A stretch of DNA of 61,773 nt from Clostridia bacterium (lineage in GTDB: Bacteria; Bacillota; Clostridia; Oscillospirales; CAG-272), in contig JAFUKI010000086.1 of assembly GCA_017467815.1 (NCBI GenBank), positions 1 to 61,773 of the forward strand, written 5' to 3'. Of this stretch, positions 53,419 to 61,773 are shown one piece after another; within the stretch, counting starts at the first letter, position 1, and each line of letters begins with the position of its first letter. Under the pieces are notes generated by a model. It was not told where the DNA came from. It made no database searches and saw nothing but the letters and a program-made list of their open reading frames with translations. The translations under genes were made by a program, and so were the position numbers.

Positions 53419-56400
53419 ATGGAACGCAATGTATTTGATTCTATAAAAATTGGTCTGGCTTCTCCCGAAATGATCCGCAGCTGGTCTTTCGGTGAAGTTA
53501 AGAAGCCCGAAACAATCAACTACCGTACCCTTAAAGCAGAACGCGACGGACTTTTCTGCGAGCGCATTTTCGGTCCTACCAAGGACTGGGAGTGCCTCTG
53601 CGGAAAGTACAAGCGTATCCGTCATAAGGGAAAAGTCTGTGAAAAGTGCGGCGTACAGGTTACACAGAAAAAGGTAAGACGTGAACGTATGGGTCACATC
53701 GAGCTTGCTGCTCCCGTTTCCCATATCTGGTATTTCCGCGCCATCCCTTCCCGTATGGGTCTGCTTCTCGACATTTCTCCCAGATTGCTTGAGAAGGTTC
53801 TGTACTTCGCTTCCTATATCGTAATTGATCCCGGCTCCACACCGCTGGCTAAGTATCAGCTGCTGAAGGAGTCCGAATACAGAGAAGCTTACAACCGCTA
53901 TGAAAACGATTTCCGTGTAGGCATGGGTGCGCAGGCAGTAAAGGAACTGCTGGCGGAACTGGACATCACCGCATTGTCCGAACAGCTCAAGACCGAACTG
54001 GAAAACGCAAGCGGACAGAAAAAAATCCGTATTGTAAAACGTCTGGAAGTTGTGGAAGCATTCCGCAAGTCCGGCAACAAGCCCGAGTGGATGATTATGG
54101 ACGTTGTTCCCGTTATCCCCCCGGAAATCCGTCCCATGGTACAGCTGGACGGTGGTCGCTTTGCCTCCTCCGACCTGAATGATCTGTACCGCCGTGTGAT
54201 CAACCGCAACAACCGTCTCAAGAGACTGATCGAGCTGCACGCACCGGATATCATCATCCGCAACGAAAAGCGTATGCTCCAGGAAGCGGTTGACGCACTT
54301 ATTGACAACGGCCGCCGCGGCAAGCCCGTAACCGGTCCTTCCAACCGTCCCCTCAAGTCTCTCTCCGAAATGCTCCGCGGTAAGCAGGGTCGTTTCCGTC
54401 AGAACCTGCTGGGTAAGCGTGTTGACTATTCCGGTCGTTCCGTTATCGTTGTCGGTCCCGATCTGAAGATCTACCAGTGCGGTCTGCCCAAGGAAATGGC
54501 ACTGGAACTGTTCAAGCCCTTCGTTATGAAGCGTCTTGTAGAAACCGGCAAGGCATCCAACATCAAGGAAGCCAAGAAGAAGGTAGAAAAGGTGAATCCG
54601 GACGTTTGGGATGCTCTGGAAAATGTAATCAAGTCCCATCCCGTCCTGCTGAACCGTGCGCCTACCCTGCACCGTCTGTCCATTCAGGCATTCGAACCCG
54701 TACTGGTTGAAGGTAAGGCTATCAAGCTGCACCCCCTGGTATGTAAAGCGTTCAACGCCGACTTCGACGGTGACCAGATGCCCGTACACGTTCCCCTGTC
54801 CGCCGAGGCACAGGCAGAAGCTCGTTTCCTGATGCTCTCCGCCAATAACCTGCTGAAACCCGTTGACGGTCGTGCCATTGCCGTTCCTTCCCAGGATATG
54901 GTGCTTGGTTCCTTCTATCTGACCCTCGACAAGCCCGGCGAACCCGGTGAAGGCAGAGTATTCCGTGACTTCGACGAAGCTGTTATGGCTTACGAAAACG
55001 GTCAGCTCGGTCTGCACGCACCCATCAAGGTTCGTGTTTCCAAGGAGATCGACGGCGTTATGCAGACCAAACTCATTGATGCTACTCTCGGTCGTCTGAT
55101 CTTCAATAAGCCCATTCCCCAGGATCTGGGTTATGTGGACAGAAGCGATCCCGAAAAGGCATTCGATCTGGAAATCATGTTTGTCTGCGGTTCCAAAGAA
55201 CTGGGCAACATCATCGACCGCTGCATCCGTACCCACGGCTTTGCTACCACCGCTACCATGCTGGACGATATCAAGGCTATGGGCTATAAATACTCCACCA
55301 GAGGTTCTATCTCCATTTCCGTGGCGGATATGATCATCCCCAAGGAAAAATATGCATTGGTTGCTGCTGCTGAAAAGAAGGTTGACACCATTTCCCGTCA
55401 CTTCCACCGCGGTGAATTGACCGATGAAGAACGTTACAACAATGTAATCGAAGTCTGGGAACAGACTACCAAGGACGTCGTTGCCGCACTGCAGGCCAAC
55501 TTCGACCGTTACAACTCCATCAAGATGATGTCCGACTCCGGTGCCCGTGGTTCCATGACACAGATGCGTCAGCTGGCCGGTATCCGTGGTCTGATGTTCG
55601 CTACCAACGGTAAGACCATGGAACTCCCCATTAAGTCCAACTTCCGTGAAGGTCTGAACATTCTGGAATACTTCATGGCTGCCCGTGGTGCCCGTAAATC
55701 CCTGTCCGATACAGCTCTGAAGACCGCTGACTCCGGTTATCTGACCAGACGTCTGGTTGACGTTGCCCAGGACGTAATCATCCGTGAAGAAGACTGCGGC
55801 GCAGTTTCCGGTATCTGGGTATCCGATATCAAGGAAGGCACCGACGTTGTAGAAGGACTCAAGGACCGTCTGATCGGCCGTTATGTCATCGGCGATGTGG
55901 TGCATCCTGAAACCGGTGAAGTTCTGGTTGCAGACAACACCATGATCTCCGAAGCCGATGCTGCCGCCATTGTTAAGGCAGGTATTACAGAAGTACAGAT
56001 CCGTACCGTTCTCCAGTGCCGTTCCCGTTACGGTGTCTGCGCACACTGCTACGGTTCCGACCTGGCAAACGACAAGCCTGTCAACATCGGTGAATCCGTT
56101 GGTATCATCGCTGCGCAGTCCATCGGTGAACCCGGTACACAGCTGACCATGCGTACCTTCCATACCGGTGGTGTAGCTGCTGCCAACATCACCCAGGGTC
56201 TTCCCAGAGTCGAAGAACTCTTTGAAGCACGTAAGCCCAAGAAGACCGCTATGGTTGCCGAATGTGCAGGTATCGCCAATATCCACGCAGAAAAGAAGAC
56301 TTACAACATCGTTATCACGCCCGATGACGGCGGTGAAGAAGTTGTATATCAGGTTCCCTTCGGTACCAGAATCGTTATCGATGACGGTCAGCACGTCAAC

Positions 56401-57120
56401 CCCGGTAAGGAACTGACGGAAGGTGACAAGAACCCTGCGGATATCCTGCGTATCAACGGTATTGATGCTGTTTACAACTATATCATTCTGGAAGTTCAGA
56501 AGGTATACCGTTCTCAGTCCATCAACATCAACGACAAGCACATTGAAGTTATCGCACGTCAGATGACCCGTAAGATCAAGGTTCTGGAAGAAGGTTCCAC
56601 CAACCTCCTGTCCGGCTCCATGGTCGGTGTGGGTGAATTCCTGTACGTCAATGAGGAGATCGACCGCCGTATCGCTGCAGGTGAGCTGGATCTCATGAAG
56701 GCTGTGGGCGAACCCGTTCTGCTGGGTATCACCAAGGCTTCCCTGCTGACCGAATCCTTCATGTCCGCCGCTTCCTTCCAGGAAACCACCAAGGTTCTGA
56801 CCGAAGCTGCCATCAAGGGTAAGGTTGACAACCTGCTGGCACTTAAGGAAAACGTCCTGATCGGTAAGCTGATCCCCGCCGGTACCGGTATGACCTGTTA
56901 CCGCGATGTGGAAGTTGAGCACACCGTTCAGCCCGATTCCGCTTTCTATGATCTCGACGAACTTGCCGAAGCTGAAGCAAAGCGCGACGAAGACGAGAGC
57001 ATCGACGAAAACGGCTATGAGGAACTTTCCGATGCCGATTCCTACCTGGATTTTGCCGATGAAACCGGTATGGACGATGCAGATGAAATCATGGAAGACG
57101 CCATGGACATCGACGAATGA
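53419..57120 (+). CDS. rpoC: RNA polymerase beta' subunit
   Basis: The 1233-residue protein has the N-terminal zinc site [20 protein letters not shown], the catalytic [18 protein letters not shown] (Mg-binding triple Asp), the trigger-loop/bridge region [15 protein letters not shown] and the second zinc-binding block [13 protein letters not shown]. Length agrees with Bacillota beta' proteins. It pairs with RpoB and ends in an acidic tail. A strong terminator follows. Confidence 0.98.
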   Translation: MERNVFDSIKIGLASPEMIRSWSFGEVKKPETINYRTLKAERDGLFCERIFGPTKDWECLCGKYKRIRHKGKVCEKCGVQVTQKKVRRERMGHIELAAPVSHIWYFRAIPSRMGLLLDISPRLLEKVLYFASYIVIDPGSTPLAKYQLLKESEYREAYNRYENDFRVGMGAQAVKELLAELDITALSEQLKTELENASGQKKIRIVKRLEVVEAFRKSGNKPEWMIMDVVPVIPPEIRPMVQLDGGRFASSDLNDLYRRVINRNNRLKRLIELHAPDIIIRNEKRMLQEAVDALIDNGRRGKPVTGPSNRPLKSLSEMLRGKQGRFRQNLLGKRVDYSGRSVIVVGPDLKIYQCGLPKEMALELFKPFVMKRLVETGKASNIKEAKKKVEKVNPDVWDALENVIKSHPVLLNRAPTLHRLSIQAFEPVLVEGKAIKLHPLVCKAFNADFDGDQMPVHVPLSAEAQAEARFLMLSANNLLKPVDGRAIAVPSQDMVLGSFYLTLDKPGEPGEGRVFRDFDEAVMAYENGQLGLHAPIKVRVSKEIDGVMQTKLIDATLGRLIFNKPIPQDLGYVDRSDPEKAFDLEIMFVCGSKELGNIIDRCIRTHGFATTATMLDDIKAMGYKYSTRGSISISVADMIIPKEKYALVAAAEKKVDTISRHFHRGELTDEERYNNVIEVWEQTTKDVVAALQANFDRYNSIKMMSDSGARGSMTQMRQLAGIRGLMFATNGKTMELPIKSNFREGLNILEYFMAARGARKSLSDTALKTADSGYLTRRLVDVAQDVIIREEDCGAVSGIWVSDIKEGTDVVEGLKDRLIGRYVIGDVVHPETGEVLVADNTMISEADAAAIVKAGITEVQIRTVLQCRSRYGVCAHCYGSDLANDKPVNIGESVGIIAAQSIGEPGTQLTMRTFHTGGVAAANITQGLPRVEELFEARKPKKTAMVAECAGIANIHAEKKTYNIVITPDDGGEEVVYQVPFGTRIVIDDGQHVNPGKELTEGDKNPADILRINGIDAVYNYIILEVQKVYRSQSININDKHIEVIARQMTRKIKVLEEGSTNLLSGSMVGVGEFLYVNEEIDRRIAAGELDLMKAVGEPVLLGITKASLLTESFMSAASFQETTKVLTEAAIKGKVDNLLALKENVLIGKLIPAGTGMTCYRDVEVEHTVQPDSAFYDLDELAEAEAKRDEDESIDENGYEELSDADSYLDFADETGMDDADEIMEDAMDIDE

Positions 57121-57132
57121 TCTTTCCGCCCC

Positions 57133-57166
57133 AAAAGCTCTGTGGAAAATTTTCCACAGGGCTTTT
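57133..57166 (+). terminator. Terminator of rpoB-rpoC
   Basis: AAAAGCTCTGTGGAAAA and TTTTCCACAGGGCTTTT form a long stem with one mismatch, ending in four T. Confidence 0.85.
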
Positions 57167-57284
57167 CTGTATTTTCATTATACTTTTTGGGATACGTTTT
57201 TATTGAAATTCCTGCCAAGTTTTTGGCTTTTTTTGAATATTAATTGTGCAAGTGGGAGAATATAAAAGCATTGATCATGTCCTC

Positions 57285-57313
57285 TTGACAAATTTGATGT
57301 TTTTTGTTATAAT
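57285..57313 (+). promoter_or_regulatory. Promoter of rpsL-rpsG-fusA-tuf
   Basis: TTGACA (57285-57290), 17 bases, TATAAT (57308-57313): consensus, about 115 bases before rpsL. The leader has no clear reading frame. Confidence 0.88.
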
Positions 57314-57428
57314 GTGATGAGCGTATGTGGATCGTGCTATACGTATGCCCATATGCCGAAAGAATGTGCGAGGGGTTCATCTCTCCCGTCGCCATAACAT
57401 TTATTACAGAAGAAAAGGAGGAAAAACA

Positions 57429-57845
57429 ATGCCAACCTTTAACCAGCTCGTTAAGCAGGGCAGAACCGACAAGACCTACAAGTCCAAGGCTCCCGCACTG
57501 CAGCAGGGTTTCAACTCGTTAAAGAAGGCCTACACTGATCAGAGCGCACCTCAGAAGCGCGGTGTATGCACCAAAGTTTCTACCACCACGCCTAAGAAGC
57601 CTAACTCTGCTATCCGTAAGATCGCCAAGGTAAGACTGACCAATGGTATGGAAGCAACCTGCTACATTCCCGGTATCGGTCATAACCTGCAGGAACACTC
57701 TGTTGTTCTGATCCGCGGTGGACGTGTACGTGACCTGCCTGGTGTACGTTACCATATTATTCGTGGTACTCTCGACACCCAGGGTGTTGCAAACCGTAAG
57801 CAGTCCCGTTCCAAGTACGGCGCAAAGAGAGAAAAGAAGAAATAA
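57429..57845 (+). CDS. rpsL: 30S ribosomal protein S12
   Basis: The 138-residue protein begins [20 protein letters not shown] and has [13 protein letters not shown] (Lys56 = E. coli Lys43, kept) and [16 protein letters not shown] with Arg101 where the E. coli counterpart is Lys88. Lys-to-Arg changes at both positions are classic streptomycin-resistance substitutions, so this S12 is predicted to lower drug binding. The 13-residue insertion relative to E. coli is typical of Bacillota. The ATG at 57429 follows GGAGG; the frame is open upstream without a site. Its role is decoding accuracy. Confidence 0.98.
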   Translation: MPTFNQLVKQGRTDKTYKSKAPALQQGFNSLKKAYTDQSAPQKRGVCTKVSTTTPKKPNSAIRKIAKVRLTNGMEATCYIPGIGHNLQEHSVVLIRGGRVRDLPGVRYHIIRGTLDTQGVANRKQSRSKYGAKREKKK

Positions 57846-57984
57846 TTCTCTGCCGCACTACCCTATTTAACTCGTTTGTGTGTACCTCTGGCTGTAATAA
57901 ATGTTACACTGGCCCGGTCGCACTTACGGAAGATTTCTTTCGAGTACCTGTGATATCATAATTTTAATGAAGGAGGGAAGAACA

Positions 57985-58455
57985 GTGTCTAGAAGAGGTC
58001 AGATCTCTAAGAGAGATGTATTGCCCGATCCGCTGTACAATTCCAAGCTGGTTACCAAGCTTGTGAACAACATCATGTACGACGGTAAGAAGGGTGTTGC
58101 TCAGAAGATCGTTTACGATGCATTCGCGATCGTTGAAGCTAAGAGTGGTCAGAACCCCCTGGAAGCATTCAACGAAGCTCTTGAAAATGTTATGCCCGTT
58201 CTGGAAGTAAAAGCTCGCCGTGTAGGTGGTTCCAACTATCAGGTTCCTATGGAAGTTAGACCTGAAAGACGTCAGACTCTCGGTCTGCGTTGGTTGGTTG
58301 CTTTCTCTCGCACCAGAAGCGAAAAGACTATGGCTGAACGCCTTGCCAATGAGATCATCGACGCTAAGAACAGCGCCGGCGGTGCATTCAAAAAGAAGGA
58401 AGAAACCCATAGAATGGCTGAAGCCAACAAGGCATTCGCACACTTCAGATATTGA
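57985..58455 (+). CDS. rpsG: 30S ribosomal protein S7
   Basis: The 156-residue protein starts with GTG, read [20 protein letters not shown], preceded by AGGAGGG 9 bases upstream. It contains [20 protein letters not shown], the conserved 16S rRNA contact. S7 nucleates head assembly and in other bacteria regulates its own operon. A 139-base gap separates it from rpsL; there is no clear terminator there. Confidence 0.97.
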   Translation: MSRRGQISKRDVLPDPLYNSKLVTKLVNNIMYDGKKGVAQKIVYDAFAIVEAKSGQNPLEAFNEALENVMPVLEVKARRVGGSNYQVPMEVRPERRQTLGLRWLVAFSRTRSEKTMAERLANEIIDAKNSAGGAFKKKEETHRMAEANKAFAHFRY

Positions 58456-58575
58456 TCGGTCTGCCACCCGCAATATCGCATTGAAGTTAATTTTTTCCGT
58501 TTACAACCGACTATACATTGCTGCTTTTTGCAGCTAATGTCCATGCCCCTATAATAAAGGAGATTTGAATTCATT

Positions 58576-60654
58576 ATGGCAAGGGAATATTCGCTTGAGC
58601 GTACCCGGAATATCGGTATCATGGCCCACATCGATGCCGGTAAGACCACTACCACGGAGCGTATTCTGTTCTATACCGGTAAGACCCATAAGATCGGTGA
58701 GACCCACGAAGGTTCCGCTACTATGGACTGGATGGAACAGGAGCAGGAAAGAGGTATCACCATTACCTCCGCTGCTACCACATGCTTCTGGAATGATACG
58801 CGTATCAATATCATCGACACTCCCGGTCACGTTGACTTCACTGTAGAAGTAGAGCGTTCTCTGCGTGTTCTTGACGGTTCTGTTACTGTATTCTGCGCCA
58901 AGGGCGGTGTAGAACCCCAGTCCGAAACCGTTTGGAGACAGGCCACCAAATACGGTGTTCCGAGAATGGCTTACGTCAATAAGATGGATATTATGGGCGC
59001 TGACTTCTATCATGTTGTTGACATGATGAAGGAACGTCTGAAAGCCAACGCTGTTCCGATTCAGCTTCCTATCGGGGCTGAGGAAACCTTCCGGGGTATT
59101 ATCGACCTGATCAACATGGAAGCCGACATCTATTATGATGACCTCGGCAAGGATATGCGTGTTGAAGAGATCCCCGAAGATATGCGCGGTAAGGCTGAAG
59201 AATATCACGCTGCTATGCTGGAATCCCTGGCAGAAGCTGACGAAGAATTCTTCGAAATGTACATCGAAGGTGAAGAATACACCATCGACGACATCAAGGC
59301 CGCTATCCGCCGTGCTACTATCGCAAACAAGTTCGTACCCGTGATCTGCGGTACTTCCTACAAGAACAAGGGTGTTCAGAAGCTGCTCGACGCAGTTGTT
59401 GACTATATGCCCTCTCCTCTGGATATCCCCGCGATCAAGGGTATCAACCCCCTCACCGAAGAAGAAGAAGAACGTCCTGCATCCGATGACGAACCGTTTG
59501 CAGCTCTGGCGTTCAAGATCATGACCGACCCCTATGTTGGTAAGCTCTGCTTCTTCCGTGTATATTCCGGTTCTATCCAGACCGGTATGACCGCTTACAA
59601 CCCGGCTAAGAAGGCAAGAGAACGTTTTGGTCGTATCCTGCAGATGCACGCCAATGACCGTAAGGACCTGGATGTGTGCTATGCCGGTGACATCGCGGCT
59701 GTTGTTTCTGTAAAGAACACCACCACCGGTGATACCTTCTGCGACGAAAAGGCTCCCATCATCCTGGAATCCATGGAATTCCCGGAACCTGTTATCCGTG
59801 TTGCAATCGAACCCAAGACCAAGGCCGGTGAAGAAAAGATGGGCATCGCCCTGTCCAAGCTGGCTGAAGAAGACCCGACATTCCGTACCTATACGGATGA
59901 AGATACCGGTCAGACCATCATCGCCGGTATGGGTGAACTGCACCTGGAAATCATCGTTGACCGTCTGCTTCGTGAATTCAAAGTAGAAGCCAACGTTGGC
60001 CGTCCTCAGGTTGCTTATAAGGAAACCATCACCAAGGCAGCTGATACAGATATGAAGTATGCTCGTCAGTCCGGTGGTAAAGGTCAGTATGGTCACGTTA
60101 AGATCAAGATCGAACCCAACGAACCCGGCGCAGGATTTGTATTTGAAAACACCGTTGTCGGTGGTGCAATTCCGAAGGAATATATTCCTGCTGTTGAAGC
60201 TGGTATCAAGAGCGCTATGCAGAATGGTGTTGTTGCCGGCTACAATGTAGTAGACGTTAAGGTTAACCTGTACGATGGTTCTTATCACGAAGTTGACTCT
60301 TCTGAAATGGCATTCAAGATTGCCGGTTCTATGGCGTTCAAGGAAGCTATGGCGAAAGCAGCTCCCGTGCTGACTGAGCCGATCATGAAGGTTGTCGTAG
60401 TCATTCCCGAAGAGTACATGGGCGACGTTATCGGTGATATCAACCAGCGCCGCGGTCAGATCCAGTCCATGGACAGCGTATTTGGTGCATACCAGATCAA
60501 CGCTTTCATCCCGCTTTCCGAAATGTTTGGTTACGCAACCGTTCTTCGTTCCCGTTCTCAGGGTCGTGGTACCTACTCTATGGAACCCGATCACTTTGCA
60601 CAGGTTCCCAAGAGCGTTCACGAAACCATCGTGAAGGCACGTACCGGCAAGTAA
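58576..60654 (+). CDS. fusA: Elongation factor G
   Basis: The 692-residue translational GTPase has G1 [17 protein letters not shown], switch [25 protein letters not shown] (G4), and domain IV with [16 protein letters not shown]. It drives translocation of tRNA and mRNA on the ribosome. An AAAGGAG site lies before the ATG, with 120 bases to rpsG. Confidence 0.98.
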   Translation: MAREYSLERTRNIGIMAHIDAGKTTTTERILFYTGKTHKIGETHEGSATMDWMEQEQERGITITSAATTCFWNDTRINIIDTPGHVDFTVEVERSLRVLDGSVTVFCAKGGVEPQSETVWRQATKYGVPRMAYVNKMDIMGADFYHVVDMMKERLKANAVPIQLPIGAEETFRGIIDLINMEADIYYDDLGKDMRVEEIPEDMRGKAEEYHAAMLESLAEADEEFFEMYIEGEEYTIDDIKAAIRRATIANKFVPVICGTSYKNKGVQKLLDAVVDYMPSPLDIPAIKGINPLTEEEEERPASDDEPFAALAFKIMTDPYVGKLCFFRVYSGSIQTGMTAYNPAKKARERFGRILQMHANDRKDLDVCYAGDIAAVVSVKNTTTGDTFCDEKAPIILESMEFPEPVIRVAIEPKTKAGEEKMGIALSKLAEEDPTFRTYTDEDTGQTIIAGMGELHLEIIVDRLLREFKVEANVGRPQVAYKETITKAADTDMKYARQSGGKGQYGHVKIKIEPNEPGAGFVFENTVVGGAIPKEYIPAVEAGIKSAMQNGVVAGYNVVDVKVNLYDGSYHEVDSSEMAFKIAGSMAFKEAMAKAAPVLTEPIMKVVVVIPEEYMGDVIGDINQRRGQIQSMDSVFGAYQINAFIPLSEMFGYATVLRSRSQGRGTYSMEPDHFAQVPKSVHETIVKARTGK

Positions 60655-60669
60655 TTCTTCCGGTATCTG

Positions 60670-60686
60670 CGAACTGATCCAGTTCG
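60670..60686. other. Hairpin between fusA and tuf
   Basis: CGAACTG and CAGTTCG form a perfect seven-base-pair stem with a three-base loop, 15 bases after the fusA stop. It lacks a long T-run and probably marks processing or partial termination. Confidence 0.5.
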
Positions 60687-60748
60687 TTTCATGTAAGACC
60701 CAAAATTGAATCATAAATCAAATATTTATATTTAGGAGGACAATCCAA

Positions 60749-61773
60749 ATGGCAAAGGAAAAATTTGAGCGTTCCAAACCGCACGTTAACATTGGTACTA
60801 TCGGTCACGTTGACCATGGTAAGACCACTACCACCGCTGCTATCACCAAGACCCTCGGTCTCGCAAACGGTAACGTTGAATTCATGGCATATGACCAGAT
60901 CGACAACGCACCCGAAGAAAGAGCTCGTGGTATCACAATCAACACCCGTCACGTTGAATACGAAACTGATGCTCGTCACTACGCGCACGTAGACTGCCCT
61001 GGTCACGCCGACTATGTTAAGAACATGATCACCGGTGCTGCTCAGATGGACGGTGCTATCCTCGTAGTTGCTGCTTCCGACGGTCCTATGCAGCAGACTC
61101 GTGAACACATCCTGCTGGCTCGTCAGGTAGGCGTTCCTGCAATCGTTGTATTCATGAACAAGACTGACCTGGTTGACGACGAAGAACTGCTCGAACTGGT
61201 TGAAATGGAAATCCGTGAACTGCTGTCCGAATACGAATTCCCGGGTGACGATATTCCGATCGTTAAGGGTTCCTCTCGTGACGCTCTGGAATCTTCCAGC
61301 ACCGACGCTTCCGCTCCCGAATACGCATGCATTCTGGAACTGATGAAGGCTGTTGACGAATACATTCCTACTCCCGAAAGAAAGTCTGATCTGGACTTCC
61401 TGATGCCTGTAGAAGACGTATTCTCCATCACCGGTCGTGGTACCGTTGCTACTGGTAGAGTAGAACGTGGTACTGTTAAGATGGGTGACACCGTAGAAAT
61501 CGTTGGTCTGACCGATGAAAAGAAGACCACCGTTATCACCGGTGTTGAAATGTTCCGTAAGCTGCTGGATTCCGCTGAAGCTGGTGACAACGTAGGTCTG
61601 CTGCTCCGTGGTATCGACAAGAAGGCTATCGAAAGAGGTCAGGTTCTCTGCAAGCCTGGCTCCATCAACCCCCACACCAAGTTCGTTGGTCAGGTTTACG
61701 TTCTGACTGAAAAAGAAGGTGGCCGTCAGAAGCCCTTCTTCTCCGGTTACAGACCTCAGTTCTACTTCAGAAC
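60749..61773 (+). CDS. tuf: Elongation factor Tu, cut by the window edge
   Basis: The frame starts with ATG at 60749 (AGGAGG 8-9 bases upstream) and runs to the end of the window without a stop: 341 codons of about 400. [20 protein letters not shown], the G1 loop [24 protein letters not shown] (G3), [10 protein letters not shown] (G4; NKTD where NKCD is usual) and GYRPQFYF (domain III) identify it. It brings aminoacyl-tRNA to the ribosome. Last gene of the operon. Confidence 0.98.
   Translation, partial: MAKEKFERSKPHVNIGTIGHVDHGKTTTTAAITKTLGLANGNVEFMAYDQIDNAPEERARGITINTRHVEYETDARHYAHVDCPGHADYVKNMITGAAQMDGAILVVAASDGPMQQTREHILLARQVGVPAIVVFMNKTDLVDDEELLELVEMEIRELLSEYEFPGDDIPIVKGSSRDALESSSTDASAPEYACILELMKAVDEYIPTPERKSDLDFLMPVEDVFSITGRGTVATGRVERGTVKMGDTVEIVGLTDEKKTTVITGVEMFRKLLDSAEAGDNVGLLLRGIDKKAIERGQVLCKPGSINPHTKFVGQVYVLTEKEGGRQKPFFSGYRPQFYFR

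Noticed and set aside
49353..56922. Very long minus-strand open frames (over 1100 codons) opposite rpoB and rpoC
   Set aside because: They mirror the codon phase of the essential genes; biased codon use leaves few stops on the complement. They lack ribosome sites and family motifs.
58549..60714. A 721-codon minus-strand frame opposite fusA
   Set aside because: Shadow frame caused by the codon bias of a highly expressed gene.
1..61773. tRNA, rRNA, CRISPR arrays, transposases, integrases
   Set aside because: I looked for cloverleaf-type sequence, repeated spacers and transposase motifs in the gaps and found none; absence of tRNA is judged by eye only.

Overview
The window is a gene-dense stretch (about 50% GC by eye) of a Gram-positive Bacillota genome, most like a gut or anaerobic Clostridia/Oscillospirales-type organism. 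The pointers are strong GGAGG ribosome sites, textbook TTGACA-17-TATAAT promoters, an HrcA/CIRCE-controlled hrcA-grpE-dnaK-dnaJ-prmA operon, a tig-clpP-clpX cluster, an LPXTG-like surface protein, an M50 protease resembling SpoIVFB, and the order rpoB-rpoC-rpsL-rpsG-fusA-tuf. TGA, TAA and TAG all end genes, so the standard bacterial code applies. No rRNA, tRNA, CRISPR array, phage or complete insertion sequence was seen. The window cuts a minus-strand gene at the left edge and tuf at the right edge.

Layout. 1-3.7 kb: a lipoprotein, an MBOAT O-acyltransferase and a DHHW/AlgX-like protein, probably a polysaccharide O-acetylation module. 3.8-5.2 kb: MATE exporter (minus). 5.4-9.9 kb: a complete sugar ABC importer (ATPase, two permeases, binding lipoprotein with an extra C-terminal membrane helix). 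10-12.4 kb: a lipoprotein with a tandem-repeat linker, then a beta-helix protein. 12.5-16.3 kb (minus): MBL-fold hydrolase, nagB, nagA and nucleoside hydrolase, an amino-sugar/nucleoside salvage operon. 16.6-19.0 kb: a decayed tandem copy of an esterase-like gene followed by the intact gene; then a GNAT acetyltransferase. 19.9-21.8 kb (minus): a serpin lipoprotein and a small membrane protein. 21.9-28.8 kb (minus): rsmE and the heat-shock operon. 29-33.9 kb (minus): P-loop kinase-like protein, sortase substrate, PnuC transporter, a class III aminotransferase paired with an SCP2-like protein, and rpsT.

34.2-41.3 kb (plus) is one long housekeeping operon: apgM-type phosphoglycerate mutase, signal peptidase I, rbgA, rnhB, yraN, M19 dipeptidase, thrC and a metallophosphoesterase, with overlapping or tightly spaced genes. 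41.4-44.8 kb holds trigger factor, clpP and clpX. 45-46 kb is an XRE-type DNA-binding protein fused to a bactofilin-like beta-solenoid. 46-49 kb (minus) holds an M50 protease with a small membrane partner, an acyl-ACP thioesterase and class II fructose-bisphosphate aldolase. 49.4-61.8 kb is the transcription/translation block.

The points most worth a second look are: dnaK whose ATG, correctly placed after its ribosome site, is followed at once by TGA; the HTH/beta-solenoid fusion; a two-hairpin intergenic repeat present twice with compensatory changes; an esterase pseudogene made by three deletions at short direct repeats; ribosomal protein S12 with Arg at the streptomycin-resistance Lys88 position; and a surface serpin with a predicted Ala-Ala scissile bond.
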